From DATFVA01 sp963811905 (GTDB taxonomy: Bacteria > Bacteroidota > Ignavibacteria > Ignavibacteriales > Ignavibacteriaceae), in contig CAWETK010000009.1 in NCBI GenBank assembly GCA_963811905.1, positions 263,437 to 327,436 of the forward strand: 64,000 nucleotides of DNA. Direction: 5' to 3'. The position numbers and the translations under genes are program-made. Under the pieces are notes generated by a model. The model made no database searches and had not been told where the DNA came from. It saw only the letters and a program-made list of their open reading frames with translations. Positions within the stretch are counted from its first letter, which is position 1; the number at the start of each line of letters is the position of its first letter. Shown here piece by piece: positions 36,481 to 44,425 of this stretch.

Positions 36481-36903
36481 ATGAAAGAAATAATCACTGA
36501 AATAAAAAGTATTAAAGAATCTCCTTCCGATCTCAGGAAGTTCGGGATGACAATCGGGATAGTACTGATTATTATCGCCGCAATACTGCTGTGGGCTGGC
36601 AAAACAACTTACCCCATATGGGGAATAATCGGTATCGTGTTTATACTGGCAGGACTCTTATTTCCGGTGGTTCTTAAGCCCCTTAACAAGATCTGGATGT
36701 CCCTTGCTATTGTTCTCGGCTGGATAATGACCCGGGTAATTCTGTCAATCCTTTTTTATATTGGGCTTACCGGCGTAAAACTTATTGCGATGATTTTTAA
36801 TAAAAGATTTCTGAATTTAAGGATCGATCCTTCAGCGGATACTTACTGGGAGAAGAGAGAGAAAAAACCGTTCGATCCCGCAACTTATGAAAGACAATTT
36901 TAA
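36481..36903 (+). CDS. SxtJ-family membrane protein
   Basis: This 140-residue protein has two or three hydrophobic segments (about residues 22-40, 46-65 and 70-100). The C terminus (LRIDPSADTYWEKREKKPFDPATYERQF) matches the SxtJ family, whose members sit beside carbamoyltransferase genes. The function is unknown; a role in presenting the substrate or anchoring the enzyme at the membrane is only a guess. It starts two bases after the carbamoyltransferase stop and ends directly against the next ATG, so translation is probably coupled along the operon. Confidence 0.88.
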   Translation: MKEIITEIKSIKESPSDLRKFGMTIGIVLIIIAAILLWAGKTTYPIWGIIGIVFILAGLLFPVVLKPLNKIWMSLAIVLGWIMTRVILSILFYIGLTGVKLIAMIFNKRFLNLRIDPSADTYWEKREKKPFDPATYERQF

Positions 36904-37062
36904 ATGAGCAAATTATCTATATTATCAGAATTGTGGCAGTTCCTTCGTGTAAGGAAAAAATGGTGGCTGGCACCGATTATAATATTTCTCATCCTTTTAG
37001 GAGGTTTGATTATACTTACTCAGGGTTCTGCGCTCGCACCTTTCATCTATGCGATCTTCTGA
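36904..37062 (+). CDS. Short DUF5989-family membrane protein (SxtK-like)
   Basis: A 52-codon frame starts at the base after the SxtJ stop codon. It has a conserved-looking amphipathic start (SKLSILSELWQFLRVRKKWW) followed by one transmembrane helix (LAPIIIFLILLGGLIIL) and the end TQGSALAPFIYAIF. This pattern is typical of DUF5989 proteins that follow SxtJ in carbamoyltransferase loci; saxitoxin clusters have sxtK at this place. The function is unknown. Its size would let it escape ordinary gene calling. It should be a single-pass inner membrane protein with the WQFLRVRKKWW part in the cytoplasm. Confidence 0.88.
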   Translation: MSKLSILSELWQFLRVRKKWWLAPIIIFLILLGGLIILTQGSALAPFIYAIF

Positions 37063-37089
37063 AATTATGTGGATGAATGATATATCGCT

Positions 37090-37236
37090 ATGACAGATAA
37101 AATTAAAATAAAAAAAGAGAAGAAGCGGATCCCGGTTCCTAAGAAACCGCCGAAAGTTGAAAAAGATACTAAGGCTTACGACCGGAAAAAAGAAAAGGAC
37201 AGATTGCGTAAAAGTAAAAAGGACTCATCTATCTGA
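37090..37236 (+). CDS. Small lysine-rich protein of unknown function
   Basis: A 48-codon frame starts 27 bp after the DUF5989 gene and encodes a very basic, probably disordered peptide (KIKIKKEKKRIPVPKKPPKVEKD, then YDRKKEKDRLRKSKK). Nearly half the residues are lysine or arginine. The close spacing and same strand suggest it belongs to the carbamoyltransferase operon. Its ribosome binding site is weak and I recognise no family, so it could be spurious; conservation in relatives would decide. Confidence 0.5.
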   Translation: MTDKIKIKKEKKRIPVPKKPPKVEKDTKAYDRKKEKDRLRKSKKDSSI

Positions 37237-37311
37237 CTCCGTAAATTCTGTTAATGACGATCGAATGACAATCGGATAACAATTGAAAAACAATCGAATG
37301 CAGCAGTTTTA

Positions 37312-38121
37312 ATGTTTCATGCTTCAGTAATTATCTCGGTTTATAATAGGTTTGATTATCTGCAGCTTGTTCTGGCAGGACTTGAACGCCAGAGTCTCTG
37401 GGATTTTGAAGTAATAATAGCTGATGATGGCTCAAATGAAATATTTGTTGAACAATTAAAAGAACTCATTCCCCTACTTCCATATCCTTTAATTCACGTT
37501 TGGCAAGAAGATAAAGGATTCAGAAAAAACAGGATATTAAATAAGGCTATTACCGCTGCACATTCCGATTATCTTATTTTTATGGACGGGGATTGCGTAC
37601 CTCACTCAGCATTCCTGGATGAACATTCAAAGAACCGGAAGAAAGCTGTCTGTCTTACCGGAAGGAGAGTAAATCTCTCGGAAAAGATTACTAACCAGCT
37701 GACGCCGGGACTTATAAAAAAAGGATTTCTCGAAAGGAAAACTCTAAAACTTGTAATCGATGGGTTGTTCGGAAAGTCAGACTATGTTGAAAAAGGATTT
37801 TATGTCAGCAATAAAATTCTGCGAGAATTTCTTAATAAAAAAGTACGGGGACTTTTAGGGTGCAACTTCTCCCTCTATAAAGAAGACCTCCTTAAAATCA
37901 ATGGATTCGATGAAAGATATGAAGCCCCTTCAATAGGTGAAGATTCGGATATTCAATACAGGCTTGAACTTGCCGGCACAAAGGTCAAATCATTAAATAA
38001 CATAGCAGTCCAGTATCATCTTTATCATAAACTCCAGGTAAGACCCCAGGAAAACCTTGATCTTTTTAACCGGGTGAAGGATTCGGGTCTGGCTTTTACA
38101 CCTTTCGGAATAAAACATTAA
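37312..38121 (+). CDS. GT2-family glycosyltransferase
   Basis: The 269-residue protein starts with the GT-A fold of family 2 (ASVIISVYNRFDYLQLVLAGL, then EVIIADDGSN) and has the DxD-type metal/nucleotide site in FMDGDCVPH (near residue 89). The C-terminal half contains the galactosyltransferase-like region with GCNFSLYKEDLLKINGFDERYEAPSIGEDSDIQYRLE, where ED is the likely catalytic acid pair. It transfers a nucleotide-activated sugar to an unknown acceptor and is probably cytoplasmic. It lies 75 bp after the carbamoyltransferase group, so both could modify the same glycan, but this is inference from position only. Confidence 0.9.
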   Translation: MFHASVIISVYNRFDYLQLVLAGLERQSLWDFEVIIADDGSNEIFVEQLKELIPLLPYPLIHVWQEDKGFRKNRILNKAITAAHSDYLIFMDGDCVPHSAFLDEHSKNRKKAVCLTGRRVNLSEKITNQLTPGLIKKGFLERKTLKLVIDGLFGKSDYVEKGFYVSNKILREFLNKKVRGLLGCNFSLYKEDLLKINGFDERYEAPSIGEDSDIQYRLELAGTKVKSLNNIAVQYHLYHKLQVRPQENLDLFNRVKDSGLAFTPFGIKH

Positions 38122-38363
38122 TTCCCTTTTAGTTCTTTATAGAACTTCTTCATTTTCCTTCTGCTTTTGTATGTCTTTTCGGAATAGTTATAGGGATTAT
38201 TGTCAGTTTTCTTTATTCGTAGAAATATGGCAACAAGTTGGATAATTCAATGATATAATGAACCTGAGAGAACTGCAGATATATTATTTATAGAGATAAA
38301 ATATTGCATTTTACGTTCAAATATTAATTTCTATTTTCGGAAAACTTCAGGGAGGAATACAAG

Positions 38364-39947
38364 GTGAGATTTTTAAGCGGGTGTTTATTGGCAGCCATTT
38401 TTACTCAGGGGATATTTTCGCAATCTTATTATTTTTCAGATCAAACGGGTGCAAATGCCGGGACAATCACTCAGGATATTTATTTAAGTCAGCTTGATAC
38501 AAGCGCTTTTTCATCTAAATTTATATTTCAATATATGGTTCCTGTTGGCGGATATTTCGACAAGCCAGTTTCGGTTATGGATTATAATAAGGATGGATCT
38601 GTTGATTTCTTTGGAGCCTGGTACACAGATTCGTCATCAACGTACTATATGAAGCCCGCAATGGCTGAGAGAAATGCATTCACAGGGGATTATGAAATAT
38701 CTTATTTTTTCCCCGATACCTCTTCCGATCTTGTAGCAACTGCCGATATAAATTCTGATGGTGAAATTGATTTTATTGTACAGGCAGTTGATAAAGGTGT
38801 TTTCTCCTCATTGCGATATTATACACGTAGCAGGATATCCGGTTATCCAGACTCTCTTTTGTTTCAGCAATATATGGATCCCGGACCTGACTTAAAGCCT
38901 GCTATAGGATACTTCGACGGTGATAGTCAGATAGACATGATTTTATACAATGACGGACTTGTGCCTGGCGGATGCGTTTCCTGTGCAGCATTTTATGAAT
39001 ATGAACCAAACCTTGCACAATTTGTATTGAATGATACAATATGTGTGGATAACCCTTTTAGAGAATTTGCTGTTGATGATTATGATGAAGATGGTCACTA
39101 CGAGTTTGTCACAGGATCGGACATTGATGCAGGTTCAAGTCTTTTAATGGAGTTTAAGAATCTTGGTAATAATAAATATTCGCTGACAGATTCACTTATT
39201 CTCCCTGTTCCCAACATGTATGTTTCCCGTTTGGGACATGATATTGATGGAGATGGGGTTGTAGAAGTATTTATGGCAGGACAAAAATATTTTCCTACTT
39301 ATGCTCAATTATATTGGCTACAACACTATCAACAGGGGTTTTCAACTAAATTTATTCTTACCATATGGGGAATTGACTTTTTCTACCCGATATTCCTGGA
39401 TTTATATGATGTTGATAGTGATGGTGTAGAAGAACTCGTATTCAATCTCAGCGATCATTTCCTTATACTTAAATGGAGAAATGAAAAAAAAGAGTTCGAG
39501 ATTTTATATTATTATCAACCCCCATATCATTATGTGATAAACTCGATTTATTTCTCAGATATCGATAACAATTCAATACCCGAAATGTTTGTAAGTATGA
39601 TACGGGAAGAACAACCGAGTGTAATAACTTATGTGTATAAGAATAATTATTTAACATATGCAGTTAATGATAATCAGGTGCCGGGGAGTCTGAATTTAAT
39701 ACAGAATTATCCCAATCCCTTCAATCCGACTACAACTATAAGCTATCAGGTAGGAAATACGGGTTTCGTTTCTCTTTGTATATATAATTTGCTCGGAGAA
39801 AAAGTGGAAACGGCAGTCAGTGAAGTTAAGGTTGCAGGTACTTATAAAGTTCGATTCGACGGAACAAATTTGCCGAGTGGTGTATATTTTTATCAATTAG
39901 TTCAGAAAGACAAGGTTCTAACAAAAAAGATGTTATTATTAAGATAG
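38364..39947 (+). CDS. T9SS-exported FG-GAP/VCBS-repeat protein
   Basis: The 527-residue protein starts at a GTG with GGGAGG upstream and has a signal peptide (RFLSGCLLAAIFTQGIFSQS). Its body is made of FG-GAP-like beta-propeller units with calcium-binding D-x-D/N-x-D motifs (MDYNKDGSVDFFG, DINSDGEIDFIV, DDYDEDGHYEFV, HDIDGDGVVEVF, YDVDSDGVEELVF, SDIDNNSIPEMF). The C terminus is a type A T9SS sorting domain (NYPNPFNPTTTISYQ, ending KKMLLLR). It should be a secreted or surface-bound repeat protein; adhesion or scaffold roles are typical but cannot be shown here. It stands alone, 243 bp after the glycosyltransferase. Confidence 0.9.
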   Translation: MRFLSGCLLAAIFTQGIFSQSYYFSDQTGANAGTITQDIYLSQLDTSAFSSKFIFQYMVPVGGYFDKPVSVMDYNKDGSVDFFGAWYTDSSSTYYMKPAMAERNAFTGDYEISYFFPDTSSDLVATADINSDGEIDFIVQAVDKGVFSSLRYYTRSRISGYPDSLLFQQYMDPGPDLKPAIGYFDGDSQIDMILYNDGLVPGGCVSCAAFYEYEPNLAQFVLNDTICVDNPFREFAVDDYDEDGHYEFVTGSDIDAGSSLLMEFKNLGNNKYSLTDSLILPVPNMYVSRLGHDIDGDGVVEVFMAGQKYFPTYAQLYWLQHYQQGFSTKFILTIWGIDFFYPIFLDLYDVDSDGVEELVFNLSDHFLILKWRNEKKEFEILYYYQPPYHYVINSIYFSDIDNNSIPEMFVSMIREEQPSVITYVYKNNYLTYAVNDNQVPGSLNLIQNYPNPFNPTTTISYQVGNTGFVSLCIYNLLGEKVETAVSEVKVAGTYKVRFDGTNLPSGVYFYQLVQKDKVLTKKMLLLR

Positions 39948-40003
39948 TTGATTGGATCAAAACTATCCTAATTAAATGAATTATTTGAATGATTTCTAAC
40001 TTT

Positions 40004-40040
40004 GCTGGCGGCTTCGATATCGACTGAGTTGATTCCGTCC
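40004..40040 (+). repeat. Degenerate copy of an intergenic repeat
   Basis: CTGGCGGCTTCGATATC (40004-40020) followed by GATTCCGTCC (40031-40040) parallels CTGGTGGCCTCGATATC and GATTTCGTCC in the 56331-56435 element. The rest of the gap between 39948 and 40184 shows only AT-rich sequence in which the promoter of the Lrp-type gene should lie. Confidence 0.4.
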
Positions 40041-40184
40041 ACTATTATGATGCTCTAAGTTTGTCTTGGACAGTCTGGATTCTATAAAATCTGAATATTT
40101 GTAAAAAAACATTTGCATAATTTGTCTTCCCACCTTATATTCACAGTCATATTTTCAAGAATAACTAAATAATTAAGGTAATAA

Positions 40185-40634
40185 GTGGTTGATGCATTAG
40201 ATATTAAGATCCTCGATATTCTTCAGAAAAATGGAAGAACTAAGAGAAACCAGGTTGCGGAGGAAGTCGGGCTATCTATTCCATCAGTAAGTGAGAGACT
40301 AAAGAAGCTTGAGGAAAACGGAGTAATTGAAGGCTACTTTGCCAGGCTGAATAAAAAGGCATTCGGTTTTGATATTATGGCATATATACTCGTAATGATG
40401 GAATCTTCCAAACATTATAAAACCCTTTTAAATAAAGTTGATCATATCCCGGAAATTCTTGAGTGCCACTCGGTGCTCGGAGAAGGTTCCCATCTATTGA
40501 AGGCACTGACCAAAAACACAGAGTCGCTTGAGAAACTGCTTGGCGAGATACAATCATGGCCGGGAGTAATGGCTACCAAGACGACATTTGTATTATCGAC
40601 TATAAAAGAAACAACTGTTTTAGATATCAAATAA
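40185..40634 (+). CDS. Lrp/AsnC-family transcriptional regulator
   Basis: The 149-residue protein has an N-terminal winged helix-turn-helix (LDIKILDILQKNGRTKRNQVAEEVGLSIPSVSERLKKLEENGVIEGY, residues 4-50) and a C-terminal RAM/AsnC ligand-binding domain. It starts at a GTG preceded by AAGGT. Such regulators form octamers and respond to amino acids. It lies 20 bp upstream of glnA on the same strand, so it most likely controls glutamine synthetase or nitrogen genes and its own operon (inference). The effector cannot be read from the sequence. Confidence 0.93.
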   Translation: MVDALDIKILDILQKNGRTKRNQVAEEVGLSIPSVSERLKKLEENGVIEGYFARLNKKAFGFDIMAYILVMMESSKHYKTLLNKVDHIPEILECHSVLGEGSHLLKALTKNTESLEKLLGEIQSWPGVMATKTTFVLSTIKETTVLDIK

Positions 40635-40654
40635 AAATATTATAAAGGAGCATT

Positions 40655-42082
40655 ATGGCAAAAACAAATTCCCCTGTTGACAACGTACTGAAGTACATAA
40701 AGGACAAAAAGATCGCATTTGTCGATATGAAGTTTATGGATTTTCCCGGCCAGTGGCAGCATTTTACAGTGCCCTCGTCTCAGCTCGAAAGCAGTTCATT
40801 TGACGACGGGTTTGGATTTGATGGATCGTCGATAAGGGGATGGAAAGCAATAAATGAATCAGATATGCTTATTATTCCCGATCCCAACACAATGTTTCTT
40901 GATCCTTTTATTGAAGCTCCGACGATAAGCCTTATCTGCGATGTTTATGAACCTGCGACAAAAGAAAAATATTCAAGGTGTCCGCGGAACATCGCACAGA
41001 AAGCTACTGCGTATCTCAATTCAACTGGTATTGCAGATACGGTTTACTATGGTCCCGAAGCCGAGTTTTTTGTTTTTGATGATGTGAGGTTCGACTCCCA
41101 GCCTAACGGCAGTTTTTATATGGTTGATTCCGTTGAGGGCAGATGGAACAGCGGAAGGGAAGAGAACCCTAACCTCGGTTATAAACCAAGGTATAAGGAA
41201 GGATATTTTCCTGTTCCCCCTACTGATGCATTGATGGATCTAAGGAATGAGATGGTATTAAATCTAATAAATTGCGGAGTGGATGTAGAAGCTCAGCACC
41301 ACGAGGTAGCAAGCGGGGGACAGTGTGAAATCGACTTGCGCTTCCAGCCTCTTGTAAGAGCTGCAGATCAGCTGCTTATGTTTAAGTATATTGTTAAGAA
41401 TACTGCTAAGATGAATAATAAAACGGTGACATATATGCCGAAACCGGTTTTCGGTGATAACGGCAGCGGAATGCATGTTCATACAAGTCTGTGGAAAAAA
41501 GGAAAACCTCTTTTCGCAGGAACAGGTTATGCGGGATTAAGTGAAACAGGACTTTATTTTATAGGCGGACTCCTTAAGCACGCTGCTTCACTGCTTGCAT
41601 TTACAAACCCGACCACAAATTCTTATAAAAGATTAGTCCCGGGATTTGAAGCCCCTGTTAACCTGGCTTATTCCCAAAGAAACAGAAGTGCATCTATCAG
41701 GATACCGATGTACTCAACAAGTCCAAAAGCTAAAAGAGTTGAGTTCCGTTGTCCTGATCCGTCTTGTAACCCTTATCTCGCATTTTCTGCTATGCTTATG
41801 GCAGGACTTGATGGAATAATAAACAGGATTGATCCCGGTGAACCTCTCGATAAAGATATTTACGATATGCCGCCGGAAGAACTTGCAAATGTACCCTCAA
41901 CTCCGGGAAGTCTGGGTGAGGCATTAAAATCTCTTGCTGCCGATCATGAATATTTACTGAAGGGCGATGTCTTCACCGAGGATGTAATAGAAACCTGGAT
42001 AAAGTACAAGATAGATAAAGAAATTAAACCTATGGCCCTGCAGCCCCACCCCTATGAGTTTGCTTTGTATTATGATGTGTAA
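40655..42082 (+). CDS. glnA: Glutamine synthetase type I
   Basis: The 475-residue protein is a complete class I glutamine synthetase, joining ammonia and glutamate with ATP. Landmarks are FDGSSIRGWKAINESDM (about residues 53-70), the metal-binding YYGPEAEFFVFD, the ammonia-site region NGSGMHVHTSLW, KRLVPGFEAPVNLAYSQRNRSASIRIP and the tyrosine Y403 in DIYDMPPEE, which corresponds to the adenylylation site of GSI-beta enzymes. Whether it is adenylylated here is unknown because no glnE is visible. Length matches GSI-beta. A GGAG precedes the ATG. It follows the Lrp/AsnC gene as a two-gene unit. Confidence 0.96.
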   Translation: MAKTNSPVDNVLKYIKDKKIAFVDMKFMDFPGQWQHFTVPSSQLESSSFDDGFGFDGSSIRGWKAINESDMLIIPDPNTMFLDPFIEAPTISLICDVYEPATKEKYSRCPRNIAQKATAYLNSTGIADTVYYGPEAEFFVFDDVRFDSQPNGSFYMVDSVEGRWNSGREENPNLGYKPRYKEGYFPVPPTDALMDLRNEMVLNLINCGVDVEAQHHEVASGGQCEIDLRFQPLVRAADQLLMFKYIVKNTAKMNNKTVTYMPKPVFGDNGSGMHVHTSLWKKGKPLFAGTGYAGLSETGLYFIGGLLKHAASLLAFTNPTTNSYKRLVPGFEAPVNLAYSQRNRSASIRIPMYSTSPKAKRVEFRCPDPSCNPYLAFSAMLMAGLDGIINRIDPGEPLDKDIYDMPPEELANVPSTPGSLGEALKSLAADHEYLLKGDVFTEDVIETWIKYKIDKEIKPMALQPHPYEFALYYDV

Positions 42083-42092
42083 TAAGCAGCAT

Positions 42093-42239
42093 ATGACCCA
42101 ATTGCCGCCGTATTACCTGGGCCATTTGGAATACTACTTTATCAAAACTCTTTGATGATTTGCTGTGTGCGTCTTGACCGCGGGAAGCGGCTTTTGATGC
42201 CGGCTTGAGAGATGATTGCTGTTCCCAACAGCAGGTCAT
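42093..42239 (+). repeat. Palindromic intergenic segment between convergent genes
   Basis: The 163-bp gap between glnA and the methyltransferase is bounded by ATGACC (42093-42098) and GGTCAT (42234-42239). Inside the right end TGCTGTT (42217-42223) pairs with AACAGCA (42227-42233) over three bases. No T-run accompanies either arm. It may serve as a shared 3' structure for the two convergent genes. Confidence 0.4.
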
Positions 42240-42245
42240 TATACT

Positions 42246-43577
42246 TTAGATACACTGACCATAACTGCCTATATCTTTTTTTATGGTGCCTCCTTCAAGG
42301 TAAACCTTTAATTCATCCTGATTTTCCAGCTGGTAAATACTTTTAGTGATTGAATCACCTAACACCTGTGCGGCATTCGTATGCAGTACTATCTCATTAT
42401 TCCTGTCAGTCGTTCCGAATTTAATGCCTATTCTTTCAAACATACCGGGGTTATCATCATGCCAGTTTTCTGCGAGAAAGAAAATATCATTATTTCTGAA
42501 ATAATACCGGTACCGGTTGAATACTTCTTTTTTGATCCCGAAAATTGATGAGAGTTTTTCCAGTTTTGCTGCCAGTTCCTTTGATCCCGGTCTCAGAAAC
42601 CTTATATCCTTTTTTCTAATGTGAACCTGTTCAGGCGGCTCTGTCTCATCTGTCTTCCTGAGTTTTATTAAAAAGAAACCCTCCGAACCGGCTGCCCAGG
42701 GCAGTATCCTTTTTGCTCTTTTTAATTCCGGGTTGAGATTTTTGTCTTTGTAAGATGTTATCCCATTCTCAGCCTCAAAAGGTAGTTCTATATCCATAAC
42801 CTCTACAGGATATTTCCTGAGGACAGTATCAAGTACCATCTCGTTTTCTTCGACGGTAAGCGTGCAGGTTGAATAAACTATTTCTCCTCCCGGTCTTGCC
42901 ATCTTTACAGCAGCTATCAATAATTTAAGCTGCAGTTCACCTAGCCTTTCTGCTCTTTCAATTGACCACCAGTCGCTCACCTCTCCTTTTTTCTGTATTA
43001 TCCCCAGTCCGCTGCAAGGCGCATCTACAAGGATTTTATCGAAATATCCGGCATAGGTTTTACTCAGCAGTTCTCCTTTGGAATGTATCACGCCTGCATT
43101 TACAAGATTCATTCGTTCGATATTGAATACAAGCATTCTGACCCTGTCATTCTGAATTTCATTGGAAATCAGGGTCCCGCGGTTATTCATAAGTTCGCCA
43201 AGTCCGGTTGTTTTGGAGCCGGGAGCGGCACAGAGATCAAGTACAATGTCTTCATCAGATGGATTCAGGATCAGCGGCGGCAGCATTGAAGAGAGACTCT
43301 GAATATAATACCATCCTGAAATATGCTCTATAGTTTTACCAAGCAAAGAACCCGGATCATCTTTTATTCTTAATGCATTTGGTATCTCTTTAATTATTTC
43401 TGAAGAGATCCCATAATTAGTATTAAGAACCGTCTTTACTTCATCAATCGATGTTTTGAGAGAATTAACCCGGATGAACTTTTCAGGCTCACCTGCTACA
43501 AATTCATCATACCTCTGAGCTGCGGCTTCACCAAATAGTGAACTTAAATAATTATAAATATTTTCGCTCAGATTCAT
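42246..43577 (-). CDS. RsmB/RsmF-type (NOL1/NOP2/Sun) RNA m5C methyltransferase
   Basis: The 443-residue protein has the Sun-family catalytic domain: SAM-binding VLDLCAAPGSKTTGLGELM (about residues 110-128), motif IV DAPCSGLGIIQKKGE and motif VI YSTCTLTVEENE, with both active cysteines (PCS and TCT). The C terminus adds a PUA-like extension of about 130 residues, as in RsmF. It methylates cytosine C5 in rRNA, probably 16S, but the exact base is uncertain. It is the last gene of a four-gene operon starting at bshA, directly abutting the unknown gene (no gap). Confidence 0.9.
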   Translation of the reverse strand: MNLSENIYNYLSSLFGEAAAQRYDEFVAGEPEKFIRVNSLKTSIDEVKTVLNTNYGISSEIIKEIPNALRIKDDPGSLLGKTIEHISGWYYIQSLSSMLPPLILNPSDEDIVLDLCAAPGSKTTGLGELMNNRGTLISNEIQNDRVRMLVFNIERMNLVNAGVIHSKGELLSKTYAGYFDKILVDAPCSGLGIIQKKGEVSDWWSIERAERLGELQLKLLIAAVKMARPGGEIVYSTCTLTVEENEMVLDTVLRKYPVEVMDIELPFEAENGITSYKDKNLNPELKRAKRILPWAAGSEGFFLIKLRKTDETEPPEQVHIRKKDIRFLRPGSKELAAKLEKLSSIFGIKKEVFNRYRYYFRNNDIFFLAENWHDDNPGMFERIGIKFGTTDRNNEIVLHTNAAQVLGDSITKSIYQLENQDELKVYLEGGTIKKDIGSYGQCI

Positions 43578-44006
43578 TTATAGTCTGTTGAGATTTAATA
43601 TTCTGAAAACTTCGTTTACTGCAGATGCGGCATCCTTATTCTCAGGAAACAATTTCCTGTAATCCTTCTCTAACTGCTTTAATTTCTGGTCGAGGTACTT
43701 TTCATAATCCCTTACAACTAATTCAACGTTTTTATCATCAGTCGGGATTTTTATCTCCCGGTCTTTATTCCTTCCGGCATAAACAAGGTACTTAGCCTTT
43801 ATGATAGTATCTGTGTGACAGAATGACGCTCCCCTGGTTGTTATAACCTCATAAGATCCAAAAAATTCATTTCCGATAACCAGGGTTTCTGAAGGCAATG
43901 TGAAGCTGCTGAGATCACAGGGGAATAAAAAATCTTCGGGGAATTTTTTTATTCCTTCATCTGTAATCTGCTTAATCTTTAAAGATATGAATTCTCTGGA
44001 ATTCAA
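43578..44006 (-). CDS. Conserved-looking protein of unknown function in the bshA operon
   Basis: I do not recognise this 142-residue soluble protein. The first half contains GNEFFGSYEVITTRGASFCHTDTIIKAKYLVYAGRNKDREIKIP, which reads like a small beta-sheet domain. The second half is charged and helical (DYEKYLDQKLKQLEKDYRKLFPENKDAASAVNEVFRILNLNRL) with coiled-coil potential. No signal peptide or membrane segment is present. It lies two bases downstream of the nucleotide hydrolase gene and directly upstream of the methyltransferase, so it is certainly in their operon. A nucleotide- or RNA-related job is suggested only by neighbours. Confidence 0.75.
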   Translation of the reverse strand: MNSREFISLKIKQITDEGIKKFPEDFLFPCDLSSFTLPSETLVIGNEFFGSYEVITTRGASFCHTDTIIKAKYLVYAGRNKDREIKIPTDDKNVELVVRDYEKYLDQKLKQLEKDYRKLFPENKDAASAVNEVFRILNLNRL

Positions 44007-44008
44007 AA

Positions 44009-44425
44009 TCAGGCTTGCTGTTTCAGAAAACTTTTTATGAGTTCGCTGAGTTCTGTTTTATTGTTGTAGGACTTAACATATAATAATTCTGAATCGCATC
44101 CGGTTATCATTGCAGATACTTTCTCAACATCTGCATCATACAAAGCCAGCACAGGAATTTCCCTCATATATAATGCATAGGAAATTTCAAATCCTACTCC
44201 GAGACTTGGACCTGAAATTTCGGCTATCATTAAACTGCTTTTTTCAATCCATTTAATGTCGCGTTGAAATACCTGCTTTTCATTTAACGGGAAAGCAGCC
44301 TTGAATTCAGGGTTCAGTTCAGATAGAGCAGAGTGTCCATCCTTTTTAACGATTTCTATTATTTCCTGGTAACTCTCCTTGTAGGAGGAATCTCCCTTTA
44401 TAGCGCCTGCGCAGTATACTATCAT
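44009..44425 (-). CDS. Nucleoside 2-deoxyribosyltransferase / deoxynucleotide N-hydrolase-like protein
   Basis: The 138-residue protein matches the small nucleoside 2-deoxyribosyltransferase-like family that includes 2'-deoxynucleoside 5'-monophosphate N-hydrolase (DNPH1/Rcl). Features are the start IVYCAGAIKGD, the conserved QRDIKWIEKSSLMIAEISGPSLGVGFEISYAL region with the likely catalytic glutamate in GVGFE, and a Rossmann-like order. It would cleave the glycosidic bond of a (deoxy)nucleotide for salvage or sanitation. Its ATG overlaps the bshA stop (ATGA, 44422-44425), so translation is coupled to bshA. The substrate is uncertain. Confidence 0.85.
   Translation of the reverse strand: MIVYCAGAIKGDSSYKESYQEIIEIVKKDGHSALSELNPEFKAAFPLNEKQVFQRDIKWIEKSSLMIAEISGPSLGVGFEISYALYMREIPVLALYDADVEKVSAMITGCDSELLYVKSYNNKTELSELIKSFLKQQA

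Noticed and set aside
42030..42239. Reverse-strand frame of 69 codons overlapping the glnA end
   Set aside because: It overlaps glnA and the palindromic gap, and its sequence is unlike any family I know.
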